Shown one piece after another: positions 16,952 through 25,151 of a stretch of DNA of 64,000 bases (its first letter is position 1; each line of letters begins with the position of its first letter). A program made the position numbers and the translations under genes. Location: positions 8,862,364 to 8,926,363 of the forward strand of contig NZ_CP100416.1 in assembly GCF_026017845.1 (NCBI RefSeq), written 5' to 3'. The DNA comes from Amycolatopsis mediterranei. GTDB lineage: Bacteria; Actinomycetota; Actinomycetes; Mycobacteriales; Pseudonocardiaceae. Below the pieces are notes generated by a model. That model saw only the letters and a program-made list of their open reading frames with translations, was not told where the DNA came from and ran no database searches.

Positions 16952-16967
16952 ACCATACCGTATGGTA
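16951..16967. promoter_or_regulatory. palindromic operator overlapping the TetR start codon
   Basis: TACCATAC-C-GTATGGTA is a perfect inverted repeat with 8-bp arms around one base. It touches the ATG at 16951, leaving no room for a Shine-Dalgarno site with that start. It is the obvious autoregulatory site of the TetR protein. Confidence 0.75.
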
Positions 16968-17009
16968 CGGTCCGTGGCCACGGCGAAACCCGGCCGGAGC
17001 CGGGAGGGT

Positions 17010-17777
17010 TCAGTCGGTCCAGGAGGGCTTGCGCTTCTCGAGGAACGCCGCCATGCCTTCGCGGGCGCCGGACAGCTGGGACGCCGCCGCCATGACCTCC
17101 AGTGCGATCGCGTACGCGTCGGCCTCGGGCCGGTCGAGCTGGGCGTACAGCGTCATCTTGCCCATCGACTTGCTGGCCCGGCTGCCGCGCGTCGCCCGCG
17201 AAAGCAGGTCCCCGACGGCGTCGTCGAGCTGTTCGTCGGGCACCACGCGGTTGACCAGGCCCCAGTCGAGCGCGGTCGCCGCGTCGATGACGTCACCCGT
17301 CAGCGCCAGCTCCATCAGCCGCTTGCGGCCGATCGAGCGCGCCACCGGCACCGCCGGCGTGTGGCAGAACCAGCCGCCCTTGCCGCCCGGCAGCGCGAAG
17401 CCCGCCGACTCGGCGGCCACGGCCAGGTCGCACGACGCCACGAGCTGGCAGCCCGCCGCGGTCGCCAGGCCGTGCACCCGCGCGATGACCACCTGCGGGA
17501 TCGACTGCATCGTCTTCATCAGGTCCGTGCACACCGTGAGCAGCTCGCGCACGCCCATCAGGTCGCGCTTGGCCACGTCGCCGAAGTCGTGTCCCGCGGA
17601 GAACACCGGTCCCGCGCCGGCCAGCACGATGCCGGTCGCGTCGGACGTCCCCGCCTCGCGGAACGCGCTCAGCAGCTCGGCGAGGTGGTCCGCGGACAGC
17701 GAGTTGCGCCGCGCCGGCCGGTTCATGGTGATCGTGACGGTGTCGCCGTCCCGGCTCATCAGGAGGTGCTCGTACAT
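17010..17777 (-). CDS. enoyl-CoA hydratase/isomerase-family protein (ECHDC3-like)
   Basis: A 255-residue crotonase-fold protein. The CoA-binding oxyanion loop is FSAGHDFGDV and the second loop is HGLATAAGCQLVASCDLAVA. The two glutamates that catalyse hydration in classical enoyl-CoA hydratases are not present: the first position is Gln in AAGCQLV and the second lies in the glycine-rich ALPGGKGGWFC. This resembles the ECHDC3 branch, whose reaction is unclear. It overlaps the upstream GlxA-type regulator gene by 19 bases, suggesting an operon. Confidence 0.8.
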   Translation of the reverse strand: MYEHLLMSRDGDTVTITMNRPARRNSLSADHLAELLSAFREAGTSDATGIVLAGAGPVFSAGHDFGDVAKRDLMGVRELLTVCTDLMKTMQSIPQVVIARVHGLATAAGCQLVASCDLAVAAESAGFALPGGKGGWFCHTPAVPVARSIGRKRLMELALTGDVIDAATALDWGLVNRVVPDEQLDDAVGDLLSRATRGSRASKSMGKMTLYAQLDRPEADAYAIALEVMAAASQLSGAREGMAAFLEKRKPSWTD

Positions 17778-18742
17778 TCCCCGACCGTAGCCCCTCCGGA
17801 CCGGAATGTGCGCCGGTAACCGTCCGGGCCGACGCCGACCTCGGCGCGCATCCGCCGGCGCAGGTTGGCCGCCGTGCCCAGCCCCGATCGCTGCGCGACC
17901 CGCTCGACCGGCAGCGCCGTCGTCTCCAGCAGGCGCTGCGCGTACCGGACGCGCTGGACGCGCAGCCAGCGCCCCGGCGTGACACCGGCGGCCGCCGCGA
18001 ACTCGCGGTGGAACGTCCGTTCGCTCATCCGCGCGTGCCCGACCAGGTCCTCGACGCCGATGCCGGAGCCGAGGCGGGCCAGCGCCCAGTCCATTGTGGA
18101 CGCGAGACCGGGCTGGGCCGCCGACGGCGGCACCGGGTTGTCGACGTACTGGCGCTGACCGCCCTCCCGTGCCGGTGGCATCACCAGCCGGCGCGCCAGC
18201 CGGGCGGCGACGTCGGCGCCGTGGTCGCGCCGGACCAGGTACAGGCAGAGGTCGAGGCCGCCGACGACACCGGCGGACGTCAGGATCCCGCCGTCGTCGG
18301 TGTAGAGCACGTCACGCTGCAGGTCCGCCCGCGGGGCGACGCCGGCCAGGGCGTCGAGGTCGCGCCAGTGCGTGGTCGCCGGACGGCCGTCGAGCAGGCC
18401 GGCGGCGGCCAGCGTGAACGCGCCGGAGCACAGCCCGGCGACGGTCGCGCCCGCCCGGTGCGCCCGGCGCAGTGCCGCGACGGCGGACGGCGGCACCGGC
18501 GCGAGCGGGTCGTCACGGCCGGGTGCCAGCACGAGGTCGCAGCCGTCGAGCCCGGCGAGCCCGTGCGTGGCCGCGATGTCACCGAACGGCGACGCCGGTG
18601 TCCGCACCCGGCCCACGCTGCACAGCCGGAGGGTGAACGGGCCGATCCCGCTGTCGGTCCGGTCCTGGCCCCAGACCTCGCCGATCACCGCGAGGTCGAA
18701 CATCCGGGTGCCCGGCAGGAGGAGGACGCCGATGGTGCGCAT
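17759..18742 (-). CDS. GlxA-type regulator: DJ-1/PfpI domain plus AraC HTH
   Basis: A 327-residue regulator. Residues about 1-180 form a class-I glutamine-amidotransferase-like DJ-1/PfpI domain (VLLLPGTRMFDLAVIGEVWG, elbow cysteine in AGLCSGAFTLAAAGLLDG). Residues about 225-320 are an AraC helix-turn-helix (MSERTFHREFAAAAGVTPGRWL, then a second HTH). ATG at 18742 gives the usual start MRTIGVLLLPG. It faces a divergent isochorismatase-like hydrolase gene, a common arrangement for these regulators and their target. Confidence 0.88.
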   Translation of the reverse strand: MRTIGVLLLPGTRMFDLAVIGEVWGQDRTDSGIGPFTLRLCSVGRVRTPASPFGDIAATHGLAGLDGCDLVLAPGRDDPLAPVPPSAVAALRRAHRAGATVAGLCSGAFTLAAAGLLDGRPATTHWRDLDALAGVAPRADLQRDVLYTDDGGILTSAGVVGGLDLCLYLVRRDHGADVAARLARRLVMPPAREGGQRQYVDNPVPPSAAQPGLASTMDWALARLGSGIGVEDLVGHARMSERTFHREFAAAAGVTPGRWLRVQRVRYAQRLLETTALPVERVAQRSGLGTAANLRRRMRAEVGVGPDGYRRTFRSGGATVGECTSTS

Positions 18743-18813
18743 GGCAGGAAAGTACCGCATCGCGCATCTTCTGCCACTCCCCTGGCGCCGAGGAGACCAC
18801 GAGACTCGACGGC

Positions 18814-19374
18814 ATGACCGAACCGGCACTCATCCTGATCGACGTCCAGCGCGGGTTCGACGACCCGCAGTTCTGGGGCCCGCGCAACAACCCGGGCGCC
18901 GAAGCGAACATGAAGGCCCTGCTCGACGCGTGGCAGGAGCGGCGGCTGCCGGTGGTGCTCGTGCACCACGATTCGCCGAAGCCCGGCTCGCCGCTGCGGC
19001 CCGGCCAGCCCGGCAACGACTTCAAGCCCGAACTCGACGGCGCCCGGCCGGACCTGGTGTTCGGCAAGCAGGTCAACTCGGCCTTCATCGGCGACGTCGA
19101 CCTCGACGCGTGGCTGCGCAAGCGCGGCATCACGAGCTTCGTCGTGGCCGGCATCCAGACGAACTTCTGCTGCGAGACCACCGCGCGGATGGGCGGGAAC
19201 CTCGGCTACGACGTCACTTTCGCCCTCGACGCCACGTTCACGTTCGACCTCGAAGGCCCCGACGGCAGCGTGCTCACCGCCGGCGAGCTGTCTCGCGCGA
19301 CGGCGACCAACCTGCACGGTGGCGGCTTCGCCACCGTGCAGTCCACAAAGGACATCCTGGCCGCGCTCAGCTGA
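18814..19374 (+). CDS. isochorismatase-like cysteine hydrolase
   Basis: A 186-residue cysteine hydrolase. The catalytic triad is readable as the aspartate in LILIDVQRGF, the lysine in VFGKQVNSAF and the cysteine in TNFCCETTAR. Members cleave isochorismate, nicotinamide, N-carbamoyl compounds or similar amides; the exact substrate is not evident. Divergent from the GlxA-type regulator. Its 3' end overlaps the convergent mutase gene by eight bases. Confidence 0.85.
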   Translation: MTEPALILIDVQRGFDDPQFWGPRNNPGAEANMKALLDAWQERRLPVVLVHHDSPKPGSPLRPGQPGNDFKPELDGARPDLVFGKQVNSAFIGDVDLDAWLRKRGITSFVVAGIQTNFCCETTARMGGNLGYDVTFALDATFTFDLEGPDGSVLTAGELSRATATNLHGGGFATVQSTKDILAALS

Positions 19375-21385
19375 GGCCGTGCCGCTCCCGGATCAGGCTG
19401 ACGATGCCGTCCATGATCCCGGTGAGCTCGTAGTCCTTGGGCGTGAACACCCGGGCGATGCCGCGTTCGGCGAGCAGCGCGGCATCGTCCGGCGGGATGA
19501 TGCCGCCGACGATCACCGGCACGTCGCCCGCCCCCGCGGCGCGCAGACCGTCGACGACGTGCGGGACGACCTCGAGGTGCGAACCGGAGAGCACGGAGAG
19601 CCCGACGACGTGCACGCCTTCCTGCACCGCGGCGGCGACGATCTGCTCGGGCGTCAGCCGGATGCCCTGGTAGACGACCTCGAAGCCGACGTCGCGCGCC
19701 CGGACGGCGACCTGCTCGGCGCCGTTGGAGTGCCCGTCGAGGCCGGGCTTGCCGACCAGGATGCGCAGCCGCTCGCCCAGCTCCGCCCCGGTTTCCCGGA
19801 CCCGCGCGCGCACCCGCTCCAGCTCGGGATCGCCCACGCCGGCGACCGCGGCGGCGGAAACGCCGGTGGGTGCCCGGTATTCGCCGAACACCTCGCGCAG
19901 CGCACCGGCCCACTCGCCGGTGGTCACGCCGGCCCGCGCACAGTCCACAGTGGCCTCGAAGAGGTTCTCCGTGGTCTGGGCGCGTTCCTTCAGCGTGGCC
20001 AGCGACCGCTCGACGGCGTCGTTGTCACGCTGGTCGCGCCACTCTTCGATGGCGGTGACGGCGGCCTTCTCGACGGCGGGGTCGATCGTCTCGATCGCCT
20101 TCGCCCCTTCGGCCTGCAGCGGTGACGGCTCGGTCGTGTCGAACTTGTTGACGCCGACCAGGACCCGTTCGCCGTTCTCCATCTCCCGGCGGTACTCGGC
20201 CAGCGATGCGACCAGCTGCGACTTCATGTAGCCGCTCTCGACCGCGGCGACCGCGCCGCCGAGGTCCTGCACGCGGGCGATCTCCTCGCGGGCACCGGCC
20301 ATGATCTCGTCGACCTTGGCCTGGATGACGTGCGAGCCGTCGAAGATGTCCTCGTACTCCAGCAGGTCCGTCTCGAAGGCGAGGACCTGCTGCATCCGCA
20401 GCGCCCACTGCTGGTCCCACGGCCGCGGCAGGCCGAGGGCCTCGTTCCACGCGGGCAGCTGGATCGCGCGGGCGCGGGCGCCGCGGGAGAGCGACACCGC
20501 GAGCATCTCGAGCACGATCCGCTGGACGTTGTTCTCCGGCTGGGCTTCGGTGAGGCCGAGCGAGTTGACCTGCACGCCGTACCGCAGCCGGCGGGCCTGG
20601 GGATCGGTCACGCCGTACCGGTCCCGCGTGAGCTCGTCCCAGAGCGCGGTGAACGCGCGCATCTTCGACATCTCTTCGACGAACCGGACGCCGGCGTTGA
20701 CGAAGAAGGAGATCCGCGCGACGACCTTGGCCATGTCGGCCGCGTCGACCTGCCCCGAGTCGCGGACGGCGTCGAGCACGGCGATCGCGGTGCACAGCGC
20801 GTACGCGACCTCCTGCGTCGGCGTCGCCCCGGCTTCCTGCAGGTGGTAGCTGCAGATGTTGATCGGGTTCCACTTGGGGACGTGGTGCACGGTCCAGGCG
20901 ATCACGTCGGTGATCAGCCGCAGGCTCGGCCCCGGCGGGAAGATGTAGGTCCCGCGGGACAGGTACTCCTTGATGATGTCGTTCTGCGTGGTGCCGGTGA
21001 GCTTCGCGAGGACCTCGTCGACGTCTCGGCCCTCGGTCTCGGCCTGCTCGCGCGCCACGGAGACGTACAGCGCGAGCAGCCACATGGCCGGCGCGTTGAT
21101 CGTCATCGACGTGTTGGCCTCGGCGAGCGGGATGCCGTCGAAGAGCCGCCGCATGTCGCCGATGTGCGACACCGGCACGCCGACCTTGCCGACCTCACCG
21201 CGGGAGAGCTGGTGGTCCGGGTCGTAGCCGGTCTGGGTCGGGAGGTCGAACGCGACCGAGAGCCCGGTCTGCCCCTTCGCGAGGTTGCGGCGGTAGAGCT
21301 CGTTCGACGCGGCCGCGGAGGAGTGCCCCGCGTAGGTCCGCATCACCCACGGTCGGTCTCGCTCGTGATCCGTTGGGTACGGCAC
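19367..21385 (-). CDS. meaA: ethylmalonyl-CoA mutase (MeaA-type, coenzyme B12)
   Basis: A 672-residue single-chain acyl-CoA mutase. The N-terminal TIM barrel has YAGHSSAAASNELYRRNLAK, then FDLPTQTGYDPDH and GTTQNDIIKEYLSRGTYIFP. The C-terminal B12 domain has the cobalamin-histidine motif DGHSNGAEQVA. The pattern fits MeaA/Ecm, which converts ethylmalonyl-CoA to methylsuccinyl-CoA in the ethylmalonyl-CoA pathway and helps feed polyketide precursor pools. Crotonyl-CoA carboxylase/reductase, its usual partner, is not in this window. GTG start follows GGAGG by 6 bases. Confidence 0.88.
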   Translation of the reverse strand: MPYPTDHERDRPWVMRTYAGHSSAAASNELYRRNLAKGQTGLSVAFDLPTQTGYDPDHQLSRGEVGKVGVPVSHIGDMRRLFDGIPLAEANTSMTINAPAMWLLALYVSVAREQAETEGRDVDEVLAKLTGTTQNDIIKEYLSRGTYIFPPGPSLRLITDVIAWTVHHVPKWNPINICSYHLQEAGATPTQEVAYALCTAIAVLDAVRDSGQVDAADMAKVVARISFFVNAGVRFVEEMSKMRAFTALWDELTRDRYGVTDPQARRLRYGVQVNSLGLTEAQPENNVQRIVLEMLAVSLSRGARARAIQLPAWNEALGLPRPWDQQWALRMQQVLAFETDLLEYEDIFDGSHVIQAKVDEIMAGAREEIARVQDLGGAVAAVESGYMKSQLVASLAEYRREMENGERVLVGVNKFDTTEPSPLQAEGAKAIETIDPAVEKAAVTAIEEWRDQRDNDAVERSLATLKERAQTTENLFEATVDCARAGVTTGEWAGALREVFGEYRAPTGVSAAAVAGVGDPELERVRARVRETGAELGERLRILVGKPGLDGHSNGAEQVAVRARDVGFEVVYQGIRLTPEQIVAAAVQEGVHVVGLSVLSGSHLEVVPHVVDGLRAAGAGDVPVIVGGIIPPDDAALLAERGIARVFTPKDYELTGIMDGIVSLIRERHGLS

Positions 21386-21470
21386 TGGGCACCTCCGGCG
21401 GTGGACGTTTCGTCGAGTGTACCGACCGGTAACTTATCCGGGCAGTGGAATCGGACACGTCCGGGTGAGC

Positions 21471-21986
21471 TCAGGCCTGCCCGGTCTGGGCCCACGCGAT
21501 CAGGTCGCGGACCCGCCCGGCCTCCGGCACGGCGACCAGGCCCGTCACCATCAGGCCGAACGACGAAGGACCGGGCCCCGGAGCGATCCGCGAGAACCTG
21601 CCGAAGTCGACGGTTCCGCTGCCGTCCGGCCGGATCCGGGCGACCGGCGGCGGCAACGTGCCGAGGTACGCCGACGCGCGAATCCGTCCCGAGAAGCGAT
21701 CGGCCAGCACGATCCGCCGGTCGGTCACGACGTACTCCACGCTGCGCCGCGCCCGCAGCCTGGCGCCGACCATCCCCCAGGTGAACGCGAGACCACTCAG
21801 CCCGACGACCCACAAGAAGAACGACATCGGGTCGTACCTGGCCACCGGGACCACGATGGTCGCGATCCCCCAGAGCAGGCCGATCAGGAACTGGCACCAG
21901 TCGAACCAGACGAGGGTGAGCCGCTGTGACCGTCCCGCCCACAGCAGCCGCTCACCCGGCAGCAGGACGTTCGTCGGCACATCCAC
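21471..21986 (-). CDS. PH-like membrane protein, paralogue 1
   Basis: A 171-residue protein starting with LLPGERLLWAGR, followed by two hydrophobic helices (about residues 30-75) and a soluble domain with VEYVVTDRRIVLADRFSGR, the layout of bacterial PH-domain (DUF304-like) membrane proteins. Function unknown. A paralogue with the same plan lies at 22047-22568. Confidence 0.75.
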   Translation of the reverse strand: MDVPTNVLLPGERLLWAGRSQRLTLVWFDWCQFLIGLLWGIATIVVPVARYDPMSFFLWVVGLSGLAFTWGMVGARLRARRSVEYVVTDRRIVLADRFSGRIRASAYLGTLPPPVARIRPDGSGTVDFGRFSRIAPGPGPSSFGLMVTGLVAVPEAGRVRDLIAWAQTGQA

Positions 21987-22046
21987 AGCGACCTCCCGGC
22001 GTTCTTTGCCGGGCTGACGCTCGGGTGGTCGCGCAGGTTGCCCGGC

Positions 22047-22568
22047 TCAGGCGGCCGAACTGTCCGCGGCCGGCGGGGCTTGGCGGGCCTTGGCCTCGTC
22101 GATCGCCTTGGTGAGCAGGTCGCGGACCCGCTTGGGCTCGCCGATGCCCATCAGCGTCACCGTTCCCGGGCCGCCGAAGGCGATGGTCCCGGTGCGCGAC
22201 GGCCCCGTCTTGAGCACCGGTGCCGGCAGGCCGGCCAGCTCGCTGGAACGTTCCTTCTGCCGGAACAGGCCCGAACGCGCGATGACCCGGTTGTCCGTCA
22301 GCGCGTAGGTGGTGCGCCCGAGCGCGAGGTACCGGACGACCGACCGGCCGACCGCGCCGTAGCAGCCGAGCACCAGCGCGACCACCGCGGCGGCCATGGT
22401 GAGGCCGCTCGGCTGCTTGGTGAGCAAGAACCAGAGAGCGGCGGCGGCGAGGACGAGCCCGGCCGGGGCGATCACCCCGTCGGCGGCGACGTAGAGCGGG
22501 CGCTGGACCGGCTCCCCCGCCCAGAGCACGCGTTCACCGGGCAGAAGATCGATTTCGCCTGCTGACAT
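22047..22568 (-). CDS. PH-like membrane protein, paralogue 2
   Basis: A 173-residue paralogue of the protein at 21471-21986: LLPGERVLWAGE at the start, two hydrophobic helices, then TTYALTDNRVIARSGLFRQ and a GTVTLMGIGEPKRVRDLL end. The conserved LLPGERxLWAG and TDxR motifs indicate an old tandem duplication. No catalytic residues are seen. Confidence 0.75.
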   Translation of the reverse strand: MSAGEIDLLPGERVLWAGEPVQRPLYVAADGVIAPAGLVLAAAALWFLLTKQPSGLTMAAAVVALVLGCYGAVGRSVVRYLALGRTTYALTDNRVIARSGLFRQKERSSELAGLPAPVLKTGPSRTGTIAFGGPGTVTLMGIGEPKRVRDLLTKAIDEAKARQAPPAADSSAA

Positions 22569-22627
22569 GGCCGAACACTACTCCGCCGGAGCCCGTTCCG
22601 CCGACTCCCGCGCGCACCGGGCCGGCG

Positions 22628-22666
22628 AACTGTGTGACCGAACTGTGTGACCTAACTGTGTGACCT
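22628..22666. repeat. three tandem 13-bp repeats (AACTGTGTGACCK)
   Basis: Three head-to-tail copies at 22628-22640, 22641-22653 and 22654-22666 differ only at the last base, with a decayed fourth unit following. They sit 46 bases before the lysE-type pair and 60 bases before the divergent PH-like gene, where iterated operator sites would be expected. Confidence 0.85.
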
Positions 22667-22711
22667 AAAACTGCACGACCGGGCCGGTCCCGTCGATTAA
22701 CGTGAGCAGCC

Positions 22712-23338
22712 GTGACGTGGAGTTCGTACGGGAGTTACCTGGTCATCGTGGTCTTGATCGTCCTCGCGCCGGGGCCGGACACGATGGTCATGCTCAAGAA
22801 CGCGCTGTCCGGCGGGTTCCGCGGCGGCCTGCTCGCCTCGCTCGGCATCTTCGCCGGCAACGCCGTGCAGGGCAGCGCCGCGGCGCTGGGTCTCGGCGTC
22901 CTCATCGCCCGGTCGCAGCCGGTGTTCCTCGCGCTCAAGTGGGCCGGCGCGGCCTACCTCGTCTTCCTCGGCGTCCAGGCGCTGCGCGGGGCGTTCCGCG
23001 GCAGCTACCACGCCGTCGAAGAGGGCCGGCGACGCCGGGGCGGCGGGTTCCGGCGGTTCCGCGAGGGCTTCCTCTCCAACATCACCAACCCGAAGGTGCT
23101 GGTGCTGTACCTGTCCGTGCTGCCGCAGTTCCTCGATCCGGGGCGCACCACGACCTGGGACGCGCTCGCGCTGGCCTACACCGTTGCCGTGCTCGGCGTG
23201 CTGTGGCTGCTGGTGCTGCTGGTGTTCGTGCACCGCGTGCGCGCGTGGCTGGAGCGCCGCCGGGTGCGCCGTGCGCTGGACGGCGTCACCGGCACCGCGC
23301 TGCTCGGTTTCGGCGCCGCGCTCGCCCTGGAGGCCTGA
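22712..23338 (+). CDS. LysE/RhtB-family exporter, copy 1
   Basis: A 208-residue membrane exporter of the LysE/RhtB superfamily with about six helices. Markers are APGPDTMVMLKNALSGG near the N terminus and FLSNITNPKVLVLYLSVLPQF in the middle. Such proteins export amino acids or related solutes. GTG start at 22712. The stop codon overlaps the start of the second copy by one base (TGATG). Confidence 0.88.
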   Translation: MTWSSYGSYLVIVVLIVLAPGPDTMVMLKNALSGGFRGGLLASLGIFAGNAVQGSAAALGLGVLIARSQPVFLALKWAGAAYLVFLGVQALRGAFRGSYHAVEEGRRRRGGGFRRFREGFLSNITNPKVLVLYLSVLPQFLDPGRTTTWDALALAYTVAVLGVLWLLVLLVFVHRVRAWLERRRVRRALDGVTGTALLGFGAALALEA

Positions 23339-23964
23339 TGACCTGGAGCACCTACGCCGGTTTCGCCGGGATGATGGCGTTCCTGGCGATGATGCCGGGC
23401 CCGGACACGATGGTCGTGCTGAAGAACGCCCTGACCGGCGGCGCCCGCGGCGGCGGCTGGGCGTGCGCGGGGATCACCGTCGCGAACTTCCTGCAGGGCA
23501 CGGCGGCGGCGCTCGGCCTGGGCGCGGTGATCACCCGCTACCAGCCCGTGTTCGAGACGGTCAAGTGGCTCGGCGCGGCCTACCTGGTCTTCCTCGGCGT
23601 CCAAGCCCTCCGCGGCGCCTGGCGCGGCGACTACGAGGCCCTCGACGACGTCCGGCGGGCCCGCGCCTCCCGCGGACGGCGGTTCCGCGAAGGGTTCCTG
23701 TCCAACATCACCAACCCGAAGGTGATCGTGCTGTACCTGTCGGTGCTGCCGCAGTTCCTGACCCCGGGCGTGACGGACCAGTCCGACGCGCTGCTGCTGG
23801 CGTACACGGTCGCGGCGCTGGGCGTGGTGTGGCAGGTGCTGCTGCTGTTGTTCGTGCACCGGGTCCGCGGCTGGCTGGGACAGCGGAAGGTCCGCCGGGC
23901 GATGGACGGGGCGACGGGCACCGCGCTGGTGGGGTTCGGCGCGGGACTCGCCCTCGAAGGTTAA
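23338..23964 (+). CDS. LysE/RhtB-family exporter, copy 2
   Basis: A second 208-residue exporter, closely similar along its whole length to copy 1 (MPGPDTMVVLKNALTGG, FLSNITNPKVIVLYLSVLPQF). Identical lengths and translational coupling indicate tandem duplication; the products could form a heteromer or have diverged in substrate. The 3' end overlaps the convergent hydrolase gene by four bases. Confidence 0.88.
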   Translation: MTWSTYAGFAGMMAFLAMMPGPDTMVVLKNALTGGARGGGWACAGITVANFLQGTAAALGLGAVITRYQPVFETVKWLGAAYLVFLGVQALRGAWRGDYEALDDVRRARASRGRRFREGFLSNITNPKVIVLYLSVLPQFLTPGVTDQSDALLLAYTVAALGVVWQVLLLLFVHRVRGWLGQRKVRRAMDGATGTALVGFGAGLALEG

Positions 23965-25151
23965 AGCGTCCGGTCCAGCCAGTCGTAGATCCGGCCCGTC
24001 GCGAGCCGCTGGGCACCGACGTGGCAGTGCGCGTCCGCGCCCTCCTCCGCGGTGAACGTCAGCAGCGTCTTCGGGGCCTTCAGGTGCGCGTACAGCCGTC
24101 GCGGCTCGGTCTCCTGCGAACCGCCGAAGAACAGGTCGTCGGCCGCTTCGCACACCAGGACCGGGCAGGTGATCTTCTCCGCCACGCCGTCTTCGAGCGT
24201 GTACTCGAGGTACTTCGCGACGAACTCGCGGTCGGTCGCCGCGCCCAGCACGTACCGGCCGTGGTCGCACGCCCAGCGCAGCGTCGGGCTCGCTTCGCGA
24301 CCCGCGGCGAGCAGCGCGTCGAACTCCTCGTCGTGCGGCGCCCGGGCCCGGCGCACGATCTCCTCCCGTGGCCACGGCAGCATCGACGTCACCGCGGTGC
24401 CCGCGTCGTACACGCCGTCCACCGCGACCACCGCGGCCAGGCGAGGCTCGAACGCCGCCGCGCGCGGGGCCAGCATGCCGCCCAGGCTCACGCCGAGCAG
24501 TGCGATCCGCGCCGGGTCGACTCCGTCGAGCTCCAGCGCGAAGTCGACCACCTGCGTGACCACGTGCTCCCAGTCCGGGCGGAAGAGGAGCTTCTCGCGC
24601 CGGACCGCGCTCGGCTGGCCGGGTCCGTCGAATGTCAGGACGTGATAGCCGTGTGAAGCGCCCGCCGCCGCGCCCAGGTAGTGCAGTTCCTCGGCGCTGC
24701 CGTCGAAACCGCTGTGCATGATCAGCACCGGCTTCGGGTCCTCGCCCGGCGCGCGGTAGAAGAAGCCACGCAGAACTGCGCCGTCGTAAGGGATTTCGAC
24801 CGGCTCGGCCACGTCCGCCCGGAGGAAGCACTCGACGCTGCGGTCGTACGCCGCCGCGATCCGCGGGTCCGCCGGGTCGCCGTGCAGGAAGAACTCCGCC
24901 GAGAAGTAGTAGGTCGACGCGCGCAGCAGCAGGTCCCGCGCGGTCACCGGACCGGCCTCGGCCGCTTCGGCGTACAGCCGGTCCGCGAGCGCGCGGTAGG
25001 CGTCGTGCCAGCTGTCGTAGTCGCCCGGCGTCACGGTGGACGCGGCGGCGAGGACCTCGCCGAAGTCCGAGCCGCCGTAGGCCGCGTGGCCGAACAGGCG
25101 CAGGGTTTCGAACCAGAACTGCCGGTCGTCTTCGAACATCAGCTGCTTCAT
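23961..25151 (-). CDS. alpha/beta hydrolase (FrsA/dihydropseudooxynicotine hydrolase-like)
   Basis: A 396-residue protein: a helical N-terminal region (about 1-120) followed by an alpha/beta hydrolase domain. The oxyanion region is LIMHSGFDGSAEELH, the nucleophile elbow GVSLGGM, the acid in CEAADDLFF and the base in GADAHCHVG. The plan resembles FrsA-type and 2,6-dihydropseudooxynicotine hydrolases that act on C-C or ester bonds. ATG at 25151 overlaps the end of the NmrA-like gene. Last gene of the TetR-controlled three-gene unit. Confidence 0.85.
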   Translation of the reverse strand: MKQLMFEDDRQFWFETLRLFGHAAYGGSDFGEVLAAASTVTPGDYDSWHDAYRALADRLYAEAAEAGPVTARDLLLRASTYYFSAEFFLHGDPADPRIAAAYDRSVECFLRADVAEPVEIPYDGAVLRGFFYRAPGEDPKPVLIMHSGFDGSAEELHYLGAAAGASHGYHVLTFDGPGQPSAVRREKLLFRPDWEHVVTQVVDFALELDGVDPARIALLGVSLGGMLAPRAAAFEPRLAAVVAVDGVYDAGTAVTSMLPWPREEIVRRARAPHDEEFDALLAAGREASPTLRWACDHGRYVLGAATDREFVAKYLEYTLEDGVAEKITCPVLVCEAADDLFFGGSQETEPRRLYAHLKAPKTLLTFTAEEGADAHCHVGAQRLATGRIYDWLDRTL

